58,446 nt of DNA, from positions 1 through 58,446 of the IMG/VR virus record IMGVR_UViG_3300025012_000101, one strand, 5' to 3'. Positions 16,225 to 23,022 of the stretch are shown here, in pieces (the first letter of the stretch is position 1; every line of letters starts with the position of its first letter). The position numbers were made by a program, and so were the translations under genes. The DNA is from a virus. The notes below the pieces were generated by a model, which had not been told where the DNA came from, made no database searches, and saw nothing but the letters and a program-made list of their open reading frames with translations.

Positions 16225-17133
16225 TCAGAGACTCTTGGTGCAGCGGAAGCCGACGCCGCCGATGCGATGGCCGGGCCCGAAGACGTCGAGATAGAAGACG
16301 CCCGCATACGAGTCGGAACCCCAGCAGCCGCCCCGGACGAGCGCACCACCAGACCAGTTCCGCTCTCCGTCAGGCCGCCAGCCCATACCTTTTTCTTGCG
16401 ATGGGTAGGGGGCAGTGGTCAGCGATATGGAATCGGCAGCAATCTTGCCAGTCAGGCCGTTTTCATCGCCCTGGATGTCGTCGAATACCCATGAGTAGCA
16501 GTTGCCAGAGAAGTCGTAGATTTTTTCGCCGTTGCTCAGCTGGTGCCAGCGGCGCTCTTCTGCATCGTCGGATTCGTAGGTTCCTTCCTGCGCTTCACTG
16601 ACGTTATCTTTGTGGATGCCTTGGAAAATCTTGCCTTCGCCGACCTTGCCACCAGTCCAGTTAATGTCTTGCTGGCTGATGTCGTATGCAATGGCCAGCG
16701 CGCGGGTTTCAGCGAGAAGGTCATAACCAGCAACGGCGCAAGCTTTGCGTGCATTGTCATAGTTGATCTCGACCCAAGGCATTGCGTCAGCGACCGACTG
16801 TGGAATTCCTGCTGGGCCGCGTGATGCGATGTACTGAGCAACTTGGAAGGATGGAACCACTTTGCCGTTTGGCAGCGTAACTTCCGGCACTGTGACGAAC
16901 AGGCTGCTTGCCTTAACCGTTGCAGCCACTTTGGCGCGCAGATCGGAAGCCAGTAGAGGGTATTCAGCCGCGCACGATTCTGCGTATGCCGCAATCGCCG
17001 GGATGCCGTGCTTGTCAGTGGTGAGGTTCAGGACGAAGTATTCGTTTCCTTCATGCTTCCCGCCTGGTGCATCAGTGCCGTCGGTGCGCGTGACGTTGAA
17101 TTTATGGTAAAGACCTTGTTCGCGTTGGTTCAT
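16225..17133 (-). CDS. DGR1 variable target protein 2 (FGE-sulfatase/C-type-lectin-type fold)
   Basis: A 302-aa paralogue of the protein at 11147 with an extra N-terminal domain (about residues 1-75) containing APGGKHEGNEYFVLNL and YPLLASDLRAK, seen in other phage proteins. The rest is FGE-like: LSNGEKIYDFSGNCYSWVF, GMGWRPDGERNWSG, and the variable tail LVRGGCWGS...GFRCTKSL. The last about 38 residues are diversified by DGR1. Its ATG overlaps the upstream stop (ATGA). Lying next to the annealing-protein gene, far from tail genes, it is an unusual DGR target location; what it binds is unknown. Confidence 0.87.
   Translation of the reverse strand: MNQREQGLYHKFNVTRTDGTDAPGGKHEGNEYFVLNLTTDKHGIPAIAAYAESCAAEYPLLASDLRAKVAATVKASSLFVTVPEVTLPNGKVVPSFQVAQYIASRGPAGIPQSVADAMPWVEINYDNARKACAVAGYDLLAETRALAIAYDISQQDINWTGGKVGEGKIFQGIHKDNVSEAQEGTYESDDAEERRWHQLSNGEKIYDFSGNCYSWVFDDIQGDENGLTGKIAADSISLTTAPYPSQEKGMGWRPDGERNWSGGALVRGGCWGSDSYAGVFYLDVFGPGHRIGGVGFRCTKSL
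16241..16355 (-). repeat. DGR1 variable repeat 2 (VR2)
   Basis: It differs from the TR at 16 of 115 positions, all at template adenines (10 A-to-G, 1 A-to-C, 5 A-to-T on the coding strand). It differs from VR1 at several of the same sites. The 67 bp next to it (16356-16422) are identical to 11278-11344 next to VR1, outside the template. Confidence 0.95.
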
Positions 17134-17330
17134 TTTGCTATCTCCTGTTGTTGGTTTAATTTCTCTGCGTTGCGATACCGCCGAATTTGTGCGTCAGACC
17201 GGATAAACCAGCCCACCTTGACGTTGATGCTATCCAGCGCGGCCTGTGCCATCCTGCGTCCCTCGGCATGGGCTTCTTCTGCCATGCGGTCAATCTCTGC
17301 GTGGTGCTCGGCGCGTCTATCGGCGCTCAC
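17130..17330 (-). CDS. Small helical hypothetical protein
   Basis: A 66-aa charged, helical protein read from GTG 17330. It has a His/Glu/Arg-rich N-terminal half and KVGWFIRSDAQIRRY in the middle. Its stop overlaps the VR2 target start (ATGA), and its start overlaps the stop of the next small gene upstream (GTGA), so it is in the coupled early operon. Function unknown. Confidence 0.55.
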   Translation of the reverse strand: MSADRRAEHHAEIDRMAEEAHAEGRRMAQAALDSINVKVGWFIRSDAQIRRYRNAEKLNQQQEIAK

Positions 17331-17425
17331 AACTTGCCTCGCGCAATTTCCAGCGCTTTACTGAACCGATAGCCCTGCCTGAAGTAATGGCGGTACAGCG
17401 CGCGGATGAATGCGAGCGGCCTCAT
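17327..17425 (-). CDS. Very small basic protein (32 aa)
   Basis: ATG at 17425 overlaps the preceding stop (ATGA at 17422-17425), giving a 32-residue product rich in Arg/Tyr/Phe (RALYRHYFRQGYRF). Its own stop overlaps the next gene's GTG. Placement within an unbroken chain of coupled starts is the main evidence that it is real. Confidence 0.5.
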   Translation of the reverse strand: MRPLAFIRALYRHYFRQGYRFSKALEIARGKL

Positions 17426-17742
17426 TTCAGTAGCTCCAGCTTTTTGAGCTTGCAGGTCATCAGCTTGGCGTCGAACGTCACCACGGCACCATTGGCGCAC
17501 CTGGACAGCGTGGCGCTGATGCGGTCGTATTGCTGCCGGTCGGCCATTGTGTCCAGGCGGTGCTGGATTACGTCGCGGTAGCCGGCGGTGAGTGTCCACA
17601 GCATCACGGCTGCTGCGGCTGTCATCACGGTGTAGAACAGCGGCGTGGCGCGGCGCTCGATGTCGTCCATGCGGGCGTTCTCGCGCTCGACTTCGGCACG
17701 CCTGTTGAGCTTGTTGACGATGTGCTGGTGGGCGAGGCTCAT
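17422..17742 (-). CDS. Single-pass membrane protein
   Basis: A 106-aa protein with a charged N-terminal region, one hydrophobic helix (PLFYTVMTAAAAVMLWTL, about residues 34-51), and a C-terminal part with two Cys (CANGAVVTF, TCKLKK). It is probably in the inner membrane. Overlaps link it to the genes on each side. No family recognised. Confidence 0.6.
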   Translation of the reverse strand: MSLAHQHIVNKLNRRAEVERENARMDDIERRATPLFYTVMTAAAAVMLWTLTAGYRDVIQHRLDTMADRQQYDRISATLSRCANGAVVTFDAKLMTCKLKKLELLK

Positions 17743-18173
17743 GCTTCGTCCCTCCGTTCCATGTATGCGCGCAAGCTATCTTCCGCGCCTACATCGCCGT
17801 CAATCTCGATACTGCGGGACAGTGAACAGGCGGCGTTCTCAAGTTCAGTCGCGCAGCCGGTGATAGTGGATGTGCGGTCGATCAGCTCATTGATGATGTG
17901 CTTGCATTCCAGCAGGCTGGCGTTGCCGATAAAGTCGGCGATTTCAACCAATTCATCCAGCCTGCCAAGCCGCTGCGCCTTGCGCTGGCCTTCTACGATC
18001 ATCTGCGGCACGTCCGGCATGTCACCCAGCTTATTCATGAGCGGGCGGATTGCGCGCAGCGTGGCGATGATGTGCTGGTTGCGGCGGATTGCTGCATCGT
18101 GTTCCACCGGCGGCGGCGTCAGGCCGGGAAGAAACTCTGGCAACCCGGCGGCTTGGGTTTCGATCATGTTCAT
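17739..18173 (-). CDS. First gene of the leftward early operon, hypothetical
   Basis: A 144-aa mostly helical protein of unknown function with no clear motif. Its ATG at 18173 has a strong GGAGG site 7 nt upstream. It is the first ORF after the long hairpin-rich leader that begins near the leftward promoter at 18646-18674, and its stop overlaps the next gene by 4 nt. Confidence 0.65.
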   Translation of the reverse strand: MNMIETQAAGLPEFLPGLTPPPVEHDAAIRRNQHIIATLRAIRPLMNKLGDMPDVPQMIVEGQRKAQRLGRLDELVEIADFIGNASLLECKHIINELIDRTSTITGCATELENAACSLSRSIEIDGDVGAEDSLRAYMERRDEA

Positions 18174-18640
18174 GGCGTTACCTCCATAAAGTTATCCGGT
18201 TGCCCGACCTAGGGCTGGGCTGGTTTCTTTCGCACTACCAGCGGTCGCTCACCTTTCCGAGTAGTCAGGCTCCCTTGTCGCATGAGGTCTAATCGCCATT
18301 ACCTCGTTCCACTTCACTGCGCTTGCTACTCAATCAGCAGTACGGAAGCGCCTGAACTTCATCCGGCTTGCAATCGGGGGAAATCCGGCTGCCGTCAGCT
18401 CGCTTCTTCATGCTCACGGAACTATTGATCCAACCGCCTCCGTGCTGCCGACTGTTACTGCCACTGCATTCTCGCTACCGTCAGGCTTCACCGTAGTCCT
18501 GCCTATTCACCATGCCCGCGATTCAGGCTGACGCTACTTGCCGGTACTTATGGATTCCTCCACCCCGAGGGACTGAATCCTGCTCTATCCTGCGTTCGCT
18601 GCTGCTGGGCTGCCGGTATCCCGCGTTGATCTGTAGGATG
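18174..18640 (-). ncRNA. Long structured leader or non-coding RNA of the leftward early operon
   Basis: About 465 nt without a convincing gene, lying between the leftward promoter and the first ORF of the operon. Stems I can pair by eye: 18219-18242 (6 bp GCTGGT/ACCAGC), 18284-18305 (GAGGT/ACCTC with inner pairs), 18345-18406 (three stacked stems, GAAGCG/CGCTTC outermost), 18415-18444 (CACGGA/TCCGTG), 18479-18533 (CGTCAG/CTGACG) and 18552-18580 (GGATTC/GAATCC). Most of the stretch is involved. I cannot match it to a known RNA class. It may be an antitermination leader, a processed ncRNA or a remnant of a mobile intron. Confidence 0.5.
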
Positions 18641-18645
18641 GGTGA

Positions 18646-18674
18646 ATTATCGACAAGTCGATTTAATAAGTCAA
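18646..18674 (-). promoter_or_regulatory. Leftward early promoter (PL-like)
   Basis: On the minus strand, -35 TTGACT (18674-18669), a 17-bp spacer and -10 GATAAT (18651-18646): five of six matches to each sigma70 box. Transcription would start near 18639 and enter the structured leader. Two repressor-type operators overlap it (18648-18663 and 18673-18688). Confidence 0.75.
18648..18663. promoter_or_regulatory. Repressor operator OL1
   Basis: TATCG-N6-CGATT covers the -10 and spacer of the leftward promoter. It shares the half-site and 6-bp spacing of the three operators near the repressor gene. Confidence 0.6.
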
Positions 18675-18688
18675 TAGATATTTCGATA
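18673..18688. promoter_or_regulatory. Repressor operator OL2
   Basis: AATAG-N6-CGATA overlaps the -35 of the leftward promoter. It follows the consensus WATMG-N6-CKATW seen at the other four sites. Confidence 0.5.
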
Positions 18689-18698
18689 TTCGAGGGAA

Positions 18699-18722
18699 AT
18701 AAAAAACCCGCCGAAGCGGGTT
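18699..18722 (-). terminator. Rho-independent terminator of the repressor operon
   Basis: AACCCGC/GCGGGTT stem (18705-18711 with 18716-18722), a 4-nt loop, and a T6 run on the minus strand. It lies 20 bp past the HNH gene stop and just upstream of the leftward promoter, so it separates the repressor operon from the early operon. Confidence 0.85.
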
Positions 18723-18743
18723 ATGGTTTGATGGTGTGCTAAA

Positions 18744-19037
18744 TTATTCTCGTCGGTCTTTTTCTTTTGCGGCTTCGTTGGTCTGCCATTGCATATTGCC
18801 TGAAGCGTCTGCGCCGCCGCGCTTGAGCGGTACAACGTGGTCAATAACGTATCCAGAACAGCGGCCAGTTGATTTACCGGTGGATGGACAAGGGTTGGCG
18901 TGCTTGAAGTCTTTTATCGCGCTGGCGCTGCGCTGGATGCGGCCATTGCTGTCGCGCGGGCAGGTGTCGCAGCGCGTGGATGCGAATGCAGGGAACGTCA
19001 GGCAGGAAAGCAGAATAAGCAGGGCGATGCGTGTCAT
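18744..19037 (-). CDS. Exported HNH-type nuclease-like protein
   Basis: A 97-aa protein with a clear signal peptide (hydrophobic run to about residue 15, likely cut after AFA) and an HNH-type core: CDTC near the mature N-terminus, GYVIDHVVPLKRGGAD with the catalytic HV, and NMQWQT. The family is common in proteobacterial genomes and prophages as small secreted HNH proteins. Its start overlaps the lipoprotein stop (ATGA). Located in the repressor operon, it may be expressed in the lysogen; role unknown. Confidence 0.75.
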   Translation of the reverse strand: MTRIALLILLSCLTFPAFASTRCDTCPRDSNGRIQRSASAIKDFKHANPCPSTGKSTGRCSGYVIDHVVPLKRGGADASGNMQWQTNEAAKEKDRRE

Positions 19038-19423
19038 TGTGTAACGTAAATGGCTGTTGCAGATAGCGTCTTGCTCCGAGCCTGATACGGAACAAACACT
19101 CCACCTCCATAGGGTTGCTTAACAAACGTACTGCCAGTGGTTACTTCTGTGCCACTGGTGTTAAGCACAATCGCATTTGCCCCGATAGCGGCTGCCTGTT
19201 TCTTCAACTCTTCGAGGGCGTAGTTTTGCTTCTCCTGGTCGGAAAATCCCCCCATGCTTCTCGCTTCTACCAACCCTATGACTTCGTGATTCGGTGGCGG
19301 TTGGAGCAACACCTTAACCTGCATAAAGTCTATCGGAGCGCGCGTTTGTCCAGTAACGACACCAGACCCGGTGGCGCAGCCGGTAAGCGTTACCGCTAGA
19401 ACCATCCATGCTATTCGTTTCAT
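19034..19423 (-). CDS. Lipoprotein
   Basis: A 129-aa protein with a lipoprotein signal peptide (hydrophobic run, lipobox LTGC with Cys16). The mature part has EVIGLVEA and a helix LEELKKQAAAIGANAIVL, a pattern seen in YbjQ/RcsF-like envelope proteins. Expressed with the repressor, it could alter the lysogen surface (superinfection exclusion); this is a guess from context. Confidence 0.7.
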   Translation of the reverse strand: MKRIAWMVLAVTLTGCATGSGVVTGQTRAPIDFMQVKVLLQPPPNHEVIGLVEARSMGGFSDQEKQNYALEELKKQAAAIGANAIVLNTSGTEVTTGSTFVKQPYGGGVFVPYQARSKTLSATAIYVTQ

Positions 19424-19492
19424 TGATCTACCCCTTTAGGATTGCGTTGAGAATCCTCCTGGTGCTGCGGCGCTGGGCGCTCTCGTAATGAT

Positions 19493-19732
19493 CTACCTGT
19501 CGATACTGACCGAACCCTGTATGTCGGCATCAATCGTGCCTCCTTGAACTCGAACAAGTGGTAGCTTTTCAATCAATTTAAGTCGTTGTTCTTGCCTCTT
19601 ATCGTTATCTTGTATGTCTTTGAGCGCACGAAAATCCCCAAAAGTCGGAGGCGTAGAAACATAAAGTTTTAGTGCGATAAAGCAAAGCGCTGCGGCTATA
19701 ACGGCAAGAATCGCCTTGGCTGTATTGTCCAC
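19493..19732 (-). CDS. Small membrane-anchored protein
   Basis: A 79-aa protein with an N-terminal transmembrane helix (AILAVIAAALCFIALKLYV, residues 7-25) and a charged C-terminal region. It lies 3 bp after the upstream membrane protein in the repressor operon. No family recognised. Confidence 0.6.
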   Translation of the reverse strand: MDNTAKAILAVIAAALCFIALKLYVSTPPTFGDFRALKDIQDNDKRQEQRLKLIEKLPLVRVQGGTIDADIQGSVSIDR

Positions 19733-19735
19733 ACT

Positions 19736-20101
19736 TCACTCCCCGCAAAATTTACCACATGATCCATCCGCGCCACGATCATCGGGAGCGTCCGGGCAAT
19801 CCCTCCAGCTACAGAAAGTTTCCGCTGCTGTTTTTTGTGCCGGGGGAAACGTGTGAAACAGAAACCACGCGCATAGGAGGAATGCCGCCCAAGCAGATGT
19901 GTTGCAAAATCTCTTCCCTTTGCGCACTCCGGCAACTACAACGGAAATCCAAAACGGCACCATGAGCTGCCAGTAGTAGATGGTCAGCGCCAAGCCAAAC
20001 AGGAATATCACCAAACAAAAAATAAGCGCCACCAACGATCCTGCGCCGTCTATCAACCCAGAAAGTACGTCGCCGATGGCGCGTATCGTTCGCTCGATCA
20101 T
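19736..20101 (-). CDS. Membrane protein in the repressor operon
   Basis: A 121-aa protein with two or three hydrophobic helices (LVALIFCLVIFLFGLALTI near residues 23-41, WISVVVAGV, and WAAFLLCAWFLFHTF near 70-84) and a Cys-rich C-terminal tail. Its ATG overlaps the repressor stop (ATGA at 20098-20101). Co-expression with the repressor suggests a lysogenic function such as exclusion, but nothing in the sequence proves it. Confidence 0.6.
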   Translation of the reverse strand: MIERTIRAIGDVLSGLIDGAGSLVALIFCLVIFLFGLALTIYYWQLMVPFWISVVVAGVRKGKRFCNTSAWAAFLLCAWFLFHTFPPAQKTAAETFCSWRDCPDAPDDRGADGSCGKFCGE

Positions 20102-20733
20102 ACGTCCATAACCATCTGCTTGACCACGCCGCAGATTACCGCATCAGGGCGCATTGGCATGATCGGGTAGCGTTCGTTGAGCGGCTTCAGGTAGGTTTGC
20201 CCGCCGTCGATCACCAACTGCTTAAAGGTAGCATCTGAGCCGTTCTGGCGCACGATCACGAAGCTACCGTTGCGCGCCTCTTCTTCTGGCTCGACAATCA
20301 GGATCGCGCCATTTGGGAATTTTGGCTCCATTGAGTCGCCCTGAACACGTAAGGCGTAGGTGTGTTGCTTAACGGTGACAGTTGTTGAAATCCACTCATC
20401 TGCTTGTTCGGTTGAAAAATTATCCACGGTCTCGCTCCAGTTGCCAGCCGCCACTAGGCTGATTAAAGGAACTCTTCCCCCGATGGCTATTTTTATCGGC
20501 GAGATATTACCTGTCTCTGGGTAGCCAGGTTCTTTTTTGCCTTTTCCTGTGGCGAGCCACATTGCATCCACACCTAGAGCTGTGGCAATTTGAGCTGTTG
20601 ACGGGGTTTTGTTGGTTCTCCCTCGCTCCAAGTCGGCAATAGTTGATTGCTGCACCTTTGCAGCCTTTGCAAGTGCCACCTGAGTAAGCCCGCGTTCTTT
20701 GCGCGTCGCTTTGATTCTTTCGCCTATAGCCAT
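20098..20733 (-). CDS. cI: CI/LexA-type prophage repressor
   Basis: A 211-aa repressor. It has an N-terminal XRE helix-turn-helix (LTQVALAKAAKVQQSTIADL, 16-35) and a C-terminal S24 self-cleaving domain with scissile A96-G97, Ser134 in GDSMEP and Lys171. RecA-stimulated cleavage would trigger induction. It is divergent from the small Cro-like gene across a 72-bp region with three matching operators. One of these overlaps its own start codon, giving autoregulation. It heads an operon with membrane, lipoprotein and HNH genes. Confidence 0.93.
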   Translation of the reverse strand: MAIGERIKATRKERGLTQVALAKAAKVQQSTIADLERGRTNKTPSTAQIATALGVDAMWLATGKGKKEPGYPETGNISPIKIAIGGRVPLISLVAAGNWSETVDNFSTEQADEWISTTVTVKQHTYALRVQGDSMEPKFPNGAILIVEPEEEARNGSFVIVRQNGSDATFKQLVIDGGQTYLKPLNERYPIMPMRPDAVICGVVKQMVMDV

Positions 20734-20740
20734 TTCGATA
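20725..20740. promoter_or_regulatory. Repressor operator OR3, over the repressor start codon
   Basis: TATAG-N6-CGATA covers the ATG of the repressor gene (complement of 20731-20733), consistent with autorepression. Confidence 0.5.
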
Positions 20741-20756
20741 ATCTACATCTAATTAA

Positions 20757-20772
20757 AATCGAAAAGGCTATT
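20757..20772. promoter_or_regulatory. Repressor operator OR2
   Basis: AATCG-N6-CTATT lies between the divergent genes and touches the rightward -35 box. Both half-sites fit WATMG. Confidence 0.5.
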
Positions 20773-20799
20773 GCGCAAATATCGTTCATTCGATATATT
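20771..20799 (+). promoter_or_regulatory. Rightward early promoter (PR-like)
   Basis: -35 TTGCGC (20771-20776), 17-bp spacer, -10 TATATT (20794-20799). The start of transcription would fall at or next to the ATG of cro (20806), so the message may be leaderless. Operator OR1 fills the spacer. Confidence 0.55.
20780..20795. promoter_or_regulatory. Repressor operator OR1
   Basis: TATCG-N6-CGATA is a perfect inverted repeat, extended by one more pair on each side (ATATCG/CGATAT, 20779-20796). It lies between the -35 and -10 of the rightward promoter. Confidence 0.65.
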
Positions 20800-20805
20800 G
20801 GGAAC

Positions 20806-20994
20806 ATGAACTGGAAAAAACTAATTCAAGACTTGCTTGATGAAGGCATGACGCAAGTGGCTATTGCCGATGAAATCGGACTGAAACAGCCTTCTATCGT
20901 TGACATCTTGCAAGAAAATACCAAGAGCGTGCGCTGGGAAACTGGCAACAAGCTCATCGCTCTGCACAAGCGCGTCATGCGGAAGGCCGCCTAA
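20806..20994 (+). CDS. cro: Cro-like regulator
   Basis: A 62-aa protein with a helix-turn-helix (GMTQVAIADEIGLKQPSIVD, about 14-33), divergent from the repressor. Length and position match Cro proteins, which oppose the repressor and favour lytic growth. There is no Shine-Dalgarno beyond GGGAAC, and the promoter places the transcript start at the ATG. A terminator follows at 21042-21067. Confidence 0.75.
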   Translation: MNWKKLIQDLLDEGMTQVAIADEIGLKQPSIVDILQENTKSVRWETGNKLIALHKRVMRKAA

Positions 20995-21003
20995 CATGAA
21001 CAA

Positions 21004-21037
21004 CCGGCCAATTTTACTCTTCCGTTTCATTGGCCGG
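21004..21037 (+). other. Perfect 9-bp hairpin after cro
   Basis: CCGGCCAAT (21004-21012) pairs with ATTGGCCGG (21029-21037). No T run follows, and it precedes the true terminator. It may help block readthrough or protect the cro transcript. Confidence 0.4.
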
Positions 21038-21041
21038 ATTT

Positions 21042-21067
21042 GCCCTGCGCTTGCGCTGGGCTTTTTT
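21042..21067 (+). terminator. Terminator after cro
   Basis: GCCC/GGGC stem with inner GCGC pairs, followed by T6 at 21062-21067. Readthrough or antitermination would be needed to express the replication genes downstream, unless they have their own promoter. Confidence 0.65.
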
Positions 21068-21082
21068 ATTTCAAGGTGACGT

Positions 21083-21340
21083 ATGAGTGATCCACAAGAC
21101 GACGCACCTCTGGCATCGCGCGCGGCATCCAGCAACTCATACGGCAAATGCACCGAGGAAGTGAAGGCGCGCATCCCATACGACATCAAGGAAGGTTTCA
21201 CCCGTATCGCACACGATATGGGGATGAATGAATCCGAGTTGTTGCGCGAAATGGTCATGGTCAAGGTTCTTGGTATGGACACAGTACGCAGGATATACGA
21301 AGAGCGCTTGCAGCGCGTGGCTGGAATAGGGAACGAATAA
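21083..21340 (+). CDS. Small helical early protein, possibly ribbon-helix-helix
   Basis: An 85-aa protein with a strand-like KARIPYDIKEGFTRIA segment followed by helices and ESELLREMVMVKVLGMD, a layout compatible with an RHH or phage early regulator. AAGGTGAC lies just before its ATG. It is 2 bp upstream of the replication gene. Function not assigned. Confidence 0.6.
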   Translation: MSDPQDDAPLASRAASSNSYGKCTEEVKARIPYDIKEGFTRIAHDMGMNESELLREMVMVKVLGMDTVRRIYEERLQRVAGIGNE

Positions 21341-21342
21341 TC

Positions 21343-22209
21343 ATGGCCGGCGACTGGATCAAGATGCGCCCTTCGCTGTTGACCAGCCCGAAGGTAAACG
21401 GTATCGCCAGAGAACTTGAAGGTGTTAAAGAGGTGACGAAAACACTTTCAATTGGATTCAATGGAAGTATGTCAGAAATCGTTACACGTAACGTTATGCG
21501 TAACGTAACGGTCGCGTCACTACTCGTTATATGGGGAGCCGCCAACGAGCATACAACAGATGGAATTTTCCATAACGCAGACCTTTCCGACCTTGATGAT
21601 ATGGTTGGGATACCAGGGTTCGGTGCGGCTATGGAATCGGTCGGATGGGCTGAATACGACGAAGAGAATTGCGCTGTAATCTTACCAAACTTCAATGAAT
21701 ACAATACTTGCGCTGGTGAACGGACGGCTTCTGCTAAGACTTCTGCGCAGCGTCAAAAAGAGTACCGTGATCGAAAAAAGTTACAACAAAGTGACGTAAC
21801 GAGTGACGTAACGAGTAACCGCAGAGAAGAGAAGAGAAGAGAAGATATAAAACCTACCAGTCAACCAGGCGCGGTGGGGTCGGAGAAATTCCAGATGCAC
21901 ATCGGCTGGATGCCATCGGTTCACGTTGCCGACCTTGCCAAGCAAGCGAACGTCACGATCAAACCCGAAAAGCTGCCGGAGTTCATCGCTCACTGGCTGA
22001 CGCAGACGGCACAGCGCACTCAATCCGAGTGGGATAAGGCGCTGTTGCAATCGGCAATGCATGACCGCAACCGGGACGCAGGCAAGCCGGATGCTGGTTC
22101 AAAGCTGCAATCAGGAAATCTGGCGAAGTTCGACCCGGTTGCATTCGTCAACGGTGGTCAATCACAAGCGGAGGGCGGACATGGGCGCACTATCGAAAAC
22201 GCAGCCTAG
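21343..22209 (+). CDS. Replication initiation protein with DnaT-like C-terminal domain
   Basis: A 288-aa protein. The N-terminal about 130 residues resemble phage replication/winged-helix domains (GDWIKMRPSLLTSPKV, LLVIWGAANEHTTDG). A basic linker with QRQKEYRDRKK follows, and residues about 185-245 match the DnaT DNA-binding domain (FQMHIGWMPSV, EFIAHWLTQT, WDKALLQSAMHDR). It would bind the origin or ssDNA to load helicase with the protein encoded next. It overlaps the downstream gene by 29 nt. Confidence 0.8.
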   Translation: MAGDWIKMRPSLLTSPKVNGIARELEGVKEVTKTLSIGFNGSMSEIVTRNVMRNVTVASLLVIWGAANEHTTDGIFHNADLSDLDDMVGIPGFGAAMESVGWAEYDEENCAVILPNFNEYNTCAGERTASAKTSAQRQKEYRDRKKLQQSDVTSDVTSNRREEKRREDIKPTSQPGAVGSEKFQMHIGWMPSVHVADLAKQANVTIKPEKLPEFIAHWLTQTAQRTQSEWDKALLQSAMHDRNRDAGKPDAGSKLQSGNLAKFDPVAFVNGGQSQAEGGHGRTIENAA

Positions 22210-22831
22210 CTCGGCATGGCTTACGCCGCGCAAGTGGCCGGACGCCGACAAGCCGCTGACGATGATGGACAGGCTGTTCAACCGAATGGACGGCAGCTAC
22301 CCGCACAAGTGGCGCAGCGCGTTCGCCAATGCGCAGGCGATCCAGAACTGGCGCGAAGCATGGGCTGAAGCGTTTGACGAAGAGGTGCTGACGCTGGACG
22401 AGATCAGGGCTGGGATCGTGACCTGCCGCAAGCTGTACGACTGGCCGCCGTCGCTGCCTGAGTTCCTGAAAGCGTGCCGCCCGGCCATTGACGCCGAGCG
22501 CGCCTTCATCGAGGCGACTGAGCAGATGCGCCTGCGCGATGCCGGGAAAGATTGCTGGAGCAGCCCGGTGGTGTATTGGGCGGCGGTGAGCCTCGGCCAA
22601 GACCTGCGCAACAACCACTACGGCGCGATCAGCAAGCGCTGGGCGGCGGCGCTGGATTGGGCGGGCAAGCGGATCAAGTCCGGCGAATTTCCGAACCAGG
22701 TTCCACCCCGGCGCGAGGCGCTTCCGGCACCAGGCAGGCAGAGCGTCGATGCAGAACAGGCTGCGGCCAACATCGCAAAACTGCATGAAATGCTTGGCAA
22801 GTCGAAAATTGCAGAGGGAGTTCCAGCATGA
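22181..22831 (+). CDS. Lambda P-like replication protein (helicase loader)
   Basis: A 216-aa protein. I start it at ATG 22181, preceded by GGAGGG; the frame is open further upstream inside the previous gene. It resembles phage replication protein P: MMDRLFNRMDGSYPHKWRSAF near residue 30 and a helical core with EVLTLDEIRAGI and WPPSLPEFLKACRP. P-type proteins recruit the host DnaB helicase to the origin. Directly after the DnaT/O-like gene it completes an O-P replication pair. Confidence 0.75.
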   Translation: MGALSKTQPSSAWLTPRKWPDADKPLTMMDRLFNRMDGSYPHKWRSAFANAQAIQNWREAWAEAFDEEVLTLDEIRAGIVTCRKLYDWPPSLPEFLKACRPAIDAERAFIEATEQMRLRDAGKDCWSSPVVYWAAVSLGQDLRNNHYGAISKRWAAALDWAGKRIKSGEFPNQVPPRREALPAPGRQSVDAEQAAANIAKLHEMLGKSKIAEGVPA

Positions 22832-23022
22832 GCCAGTACAAAAGCATGTTTGAGCAAGCGATCAGAGCACTGGCAGCGATTGATGATGCTCTTGGGCTTG
22901 AAGATGATGGCTGCAACGAGCCTGAACGCACTCTTGACGCTATTGCAGAACTGAAAGCAGCGGCAGCACGAGGGGAGGAATTAGCGCGAACGGTAATGTC
23001 TGACACAGTGGGGAAAGCATGA
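22828..23022 (+). CDS. Small helical hypothetical protein
   Basis: A 64-aa acidic, helical protein (FEQAIRALAAIDDALGLEDD and an Ala-rich second helix). Its ATG overlaps the stop of the P-like gene and its stop overlaps the next start. Function unknown. Confidence 0.55.
   Translation: MSQYKSMFEQAIRALAAIDDALGLEDDGCNEPERTLDAIAELKAAAARGEELARTVMSDTVGKA

Noticed and set aside
18174-18640. Group II intron or HEARO-type RNA as the identity of the structured region
   Set aside because: I cannot find a convincing domain V, and the HNH gene nearby is upstream on the same strand and exported, not downstream as in HEARO. Left as unidentified.
18512-18742. 76-codon plus-strand ORF in the structured leader
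   Set aside because: It opposes the leader, crosses the promoter, operators and terminator of the minus strand, and its product is low in recognisable features.
22190-22786. 198-codon minus-strand ORF in the P-like gene
   Set aside because: Antisense shadow of a supported gene in the rightward operon.
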